Assembly (NCBI RefSeq): GCF_002443255.2
Contig: NW_019211455.1
Location: 59,024,764 to 59,088,763, forward strand
Origin: Varroa destructor
Taxonomy: Eukaryota > Arthropoda > Arachnida > Mesostigmata > Varroidae
Direction: 5' to 3'
Length of the DNA: 64,000 nucleotides
Both the position numbers and the translations under genes were made by a program. How positions within the stretch are numbered: position 1 is the stretch's first letter; each line of letters begins with the position of its first letter. Shown piece by piece: positions 61,806 through 64,000 of this stretch. Below the pieces are notes generated by a model that had not been told where the DNA came from, did no database searches, and was given only the letters and a program-made list of their open reading frames with translations.

Positions 61806-64000
61806 CTTAAACTGATATGGACACAATACGATAATCGAGTCATGTGAAAAGGCAGGGATTCTTAAAGTATGCAGTCAATAAACCTGCACAACGGGTCGGC
61901 ATTGAGGTCGATAGGCGCCGAATTCGAAGCAGACGATCATTTGCGGACTACCCTATTACTTGCAGCGTAGCAATGAAAGGGAAAAATAAAACATTCGCGG
62001 GAAAGAAGTCGGAGACCACCCAATCGAACACAGCGACAAATTGGTGCTAAATTTGTCGTTAGGTTCTTTGCTATCAAATTAATCGTCTCTTGTTGGTATC
62101 CGTCTTGTGAAAGATCCCTCAGGAACGAGTCCCTGTGCTGAATTGGGTAAGTCAACAGGCGAGTCATACTATCAAATCTAAGTGTTCCCAAAAGGTAGTC
62201 TAAAAGTGCTTCATAAATTGATGATCTTCTGCGCAGGAAATAAGTAATTGCATTTAAACATGTCATCATCTCATAAGGCTCGTAAAAAATTCAGCTTTGC
62301 GGGCTCGTATAAACGCAAGAATGACAATGCATTTGCCTTTCGTTGGCATTTAGAACTCGTTGTCAATTTCAACTGCTCTATCTCTAAGACAGGTATCTCA
62401 AAGAAAGCAATTTGTTAGTTTTACTCGAGGCTTCAAAATGCCTGAAAGGTTGCACGAGGTCGTTTAACAAGTCGACGTACAATCTGCTCTAAGCGCCGTC
62501 GGGCCTGGGTGACGCTTCGTGGCAACTGATATAACGTAGTTCTTGGTTTATGTTTATGAATTTACTCCAAATATTGTACAGCTTCCAAGAGCCTAATACA
62601 GTAAAAGAGTGTCTTAGTGAAGCCACGACCCGCTTTTCAGTACATTGACATTGAATCAATTTAGGTAAAATGTGAATATTCTGTCATACTTATGTAACAG
62701 GTCTAATCATTACTTTAGAATATTCATAAATGCCTAAAAATCTAACAACAGCGAACCTGCAAAATGTATGCAAGAGAATGCACTTTCTAGCCCTTCATAT
62801 TTTATTGTCAGTTAAAACTACTCAGGCTCTTTAAAAATACTATGTCCGAGTATTATACTAGCGTTTTTAATATTCAATGTGTGGCGATATAGTTGTTTCT
62901 AATCCACTTATCCTATGTTTAGCACCGTACAATCTACATGGCAACCTTGCCGTCTTTTTAAGTCAACAAAAGATGGTACTTATGTTGTACCTAATGTATC
63001 GTCAGCTGATAGTAGAGGATACACTTAGTATCCAAGTTTTTTTTTACCTAAAATACAGGTAGAGTCATTGGCAGTAAGTGTGTATAGCCTGTGTTGGTGC
63101 CTATTTTTCCGGATACAAAAAATAGAGTGCTTCCAAAGTCTGTGCGTGCTTCAGCTAATTCATCCAGCGTTTGTCCTAACTATTTCATAGGCTCATTAAG
63201 ACTACAGTAGAATGGGAAGAAACTGCCACAGTCTGGTGTCTGCACCCACGAGTAACATCACCCTGTACCACGCTTATTACCGTCGCATCCTCTTTCCATA
63301 ATGGTTGTATCAATTACAGTGTCTTTGATTGTCTTCATCATTTTACGTACTATTTTGTAAACTCCGCCTGTAAGTAAAAGAGTGGATCTTGTCCTGCATG
63401 CAATTTCACTAAATAATTTAAGTAACGTCCCCCTACAATGGAAGCTGTAGGATTAACCGTTGTGGCTCTTGGGTTCGTATCTCCGTGCTTTGCCGAAGAA
63501 GGAATTTATTTTTTCTTCAGTGCTCTCCTGCCTTTCGATCTGAATACATTTTGATAACGTATCTCATCCTATTGAAATCTATTCGTGTTGGACTCATTTT
63601 TATTACTGCAGTGTTAACGCCTATTGCATAACAGCTTCGTTGCTCAGTTCAGAGGCGGAAAGATGCAACCAGAGCTAACATCAGCATCAATAAAGCGCAT
63701 TGAATACCTGCTTTCGTCCTGCAGTTGTCATACTTTCTCATATTTAAGTATATTCGTAATGCAAAATATTGTAACAGCCCAATATAAATACTAGTAAAGC
63801 GCCTCAAGTAATAGTTTCATATGTCAGAGAATCGTGACAAGAATACGAATTTCCTCCCTTCACGCTTCCAAGTTCTATGAAAGCAGTTACTGGCACGAAG
63901 ATGATTGCCACCTGATCGATGATTTTTTCCCTCATGTTGAATTTTGAGTTACTATTCTGTATTTGCCTTTTTAAGTATTTCTCACTATGTGTATTACAGG
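61144..64000. other. No supported gene; microsatellite and possible retroelement remnant
   Basis: A 110-codon minus-strand frame at 61937-62269 has a helical, basic composition (IYEALLDYLLGTLRFDSMTR, DSFLRDLSQDGYQQETIN) reminiscent of the C-terminal part of some retroelement polymerases, but I cannot name a family. The plus strand is open over part of the same DNA. The last 1.5 kb holds no convincing exon. Confidence 0.35.
61734..61803. repeat. Compound (AT)n/(TATG)n microsatellite
   Basis: About 70 bp of alternating AT interrupted by GTATA and TACATA. The minus-strand frame across it encodes Tyr-Ile repeats and is not a gene. Confidence 0.95.

Noticed and set aside
61565..61843. 92-codon minus-strand frame
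   Set aside because: Most of it is the translated microsatellite (Ile-Tyr repeats).
61937..62269. 110-codon minus-strand frame as a real gene
   Set aside because: No family recognised, no clear splice or promoter context, and a plus-strand frame ending in a donor GTAAGT overlaps it; kept only as a possible retroelement remnant.
1..64000. Bacterial-type systems such as operons, CRISPR arrays, attachment sites
   Set aside because: Gene structure is spliced eukaryotic throughout and no such element is seen.

Overview
This is a eukaryotic nuclear window, almost certainly from an arthropod and plausibly a mite or other chelicerate. The genes are split by GT-AG introns (one is GC-AG). The background is AT-rich, with (AT)n microsatellites, a minisatellite, a decayed mariner-like transposon and decayed reverse transcriptase fragments. 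No rRNA, tRNA, CRISPR array or prokaryotic signal was found. The species assignment is inference; coding content and splice structure are read from the sequence.

The gene-dense middle (21.7-48.7 kb) carries five conserved genes whose exon chains I could join in frame: CDC20/fizzy (minus, 21708-26864, 10 exons, 504 aa), WBP2 (plus, 27554-36235, 8 exons), exosome subunit MTR3/EXOSC6 (minus, 38664-42960, 8 exons, 272 aa), ATP synthase OSCP (minus, 43772-46251, 5 exons, 211 aa) and mitochondrial ribosomal protein S6 (plus, 46706-48674, 4 exons, 143 aa). CDC20/WBP2 and OSCP/mRpS6 are head-to-head pairs separated by 689 and 454 bp, so each pair may share a bidirectional promoter. The second pair joins two nuclear-encoded mitochondrial proteins. 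The genes otherwise belong to separate housekeeping pathways: APC/C activation, WW-domain/YAP-type signalling, RNA decay, oxidative phosphorylation and mitochondrial translation.

The left part (1-21.7 kb) is sparser. It contains a minisatellite, a minus-strand exon with a signal-peptide-like stretch and the start of a beta-helix region resembling bark beetle/Anakonda proteins (5.7-6.3 kb), a GC-richer triplet-rich stretch (7.2-8.1 kb), and five phase-compatible exons of an unrecognised minus-strand gene (9.6-14.3 kb). Two more phase-compatible exons lie at 19.0-19.9 kb and may belong to the same gene. A perfect 30-bp inverted repeat and a LINE-type reverse transcriptase remnant lie between them.

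The right part (48.7-64 kb) is mostly non-coding and repeat-derived. It holds a degenerate mariner-like element with recognisable terminal repeats (51.75-52.95 kb), a possible reverse transcriptase scrap (57.3 kb), and isolated candidate exons, the best being a Cys-rich PAN/Apple-like exon at 58.5 kb with symmetric phase 1-1 boundaries. I could not assemble a full gene there.

The most interesting points are the divergent APC/C-binding motifs in CDC20, the phase-supported GC-AG intron in WBP2, the unrecognised multi-exon gene, the perfect foldback at 15.6 kb and the orphan PAN-like exon.
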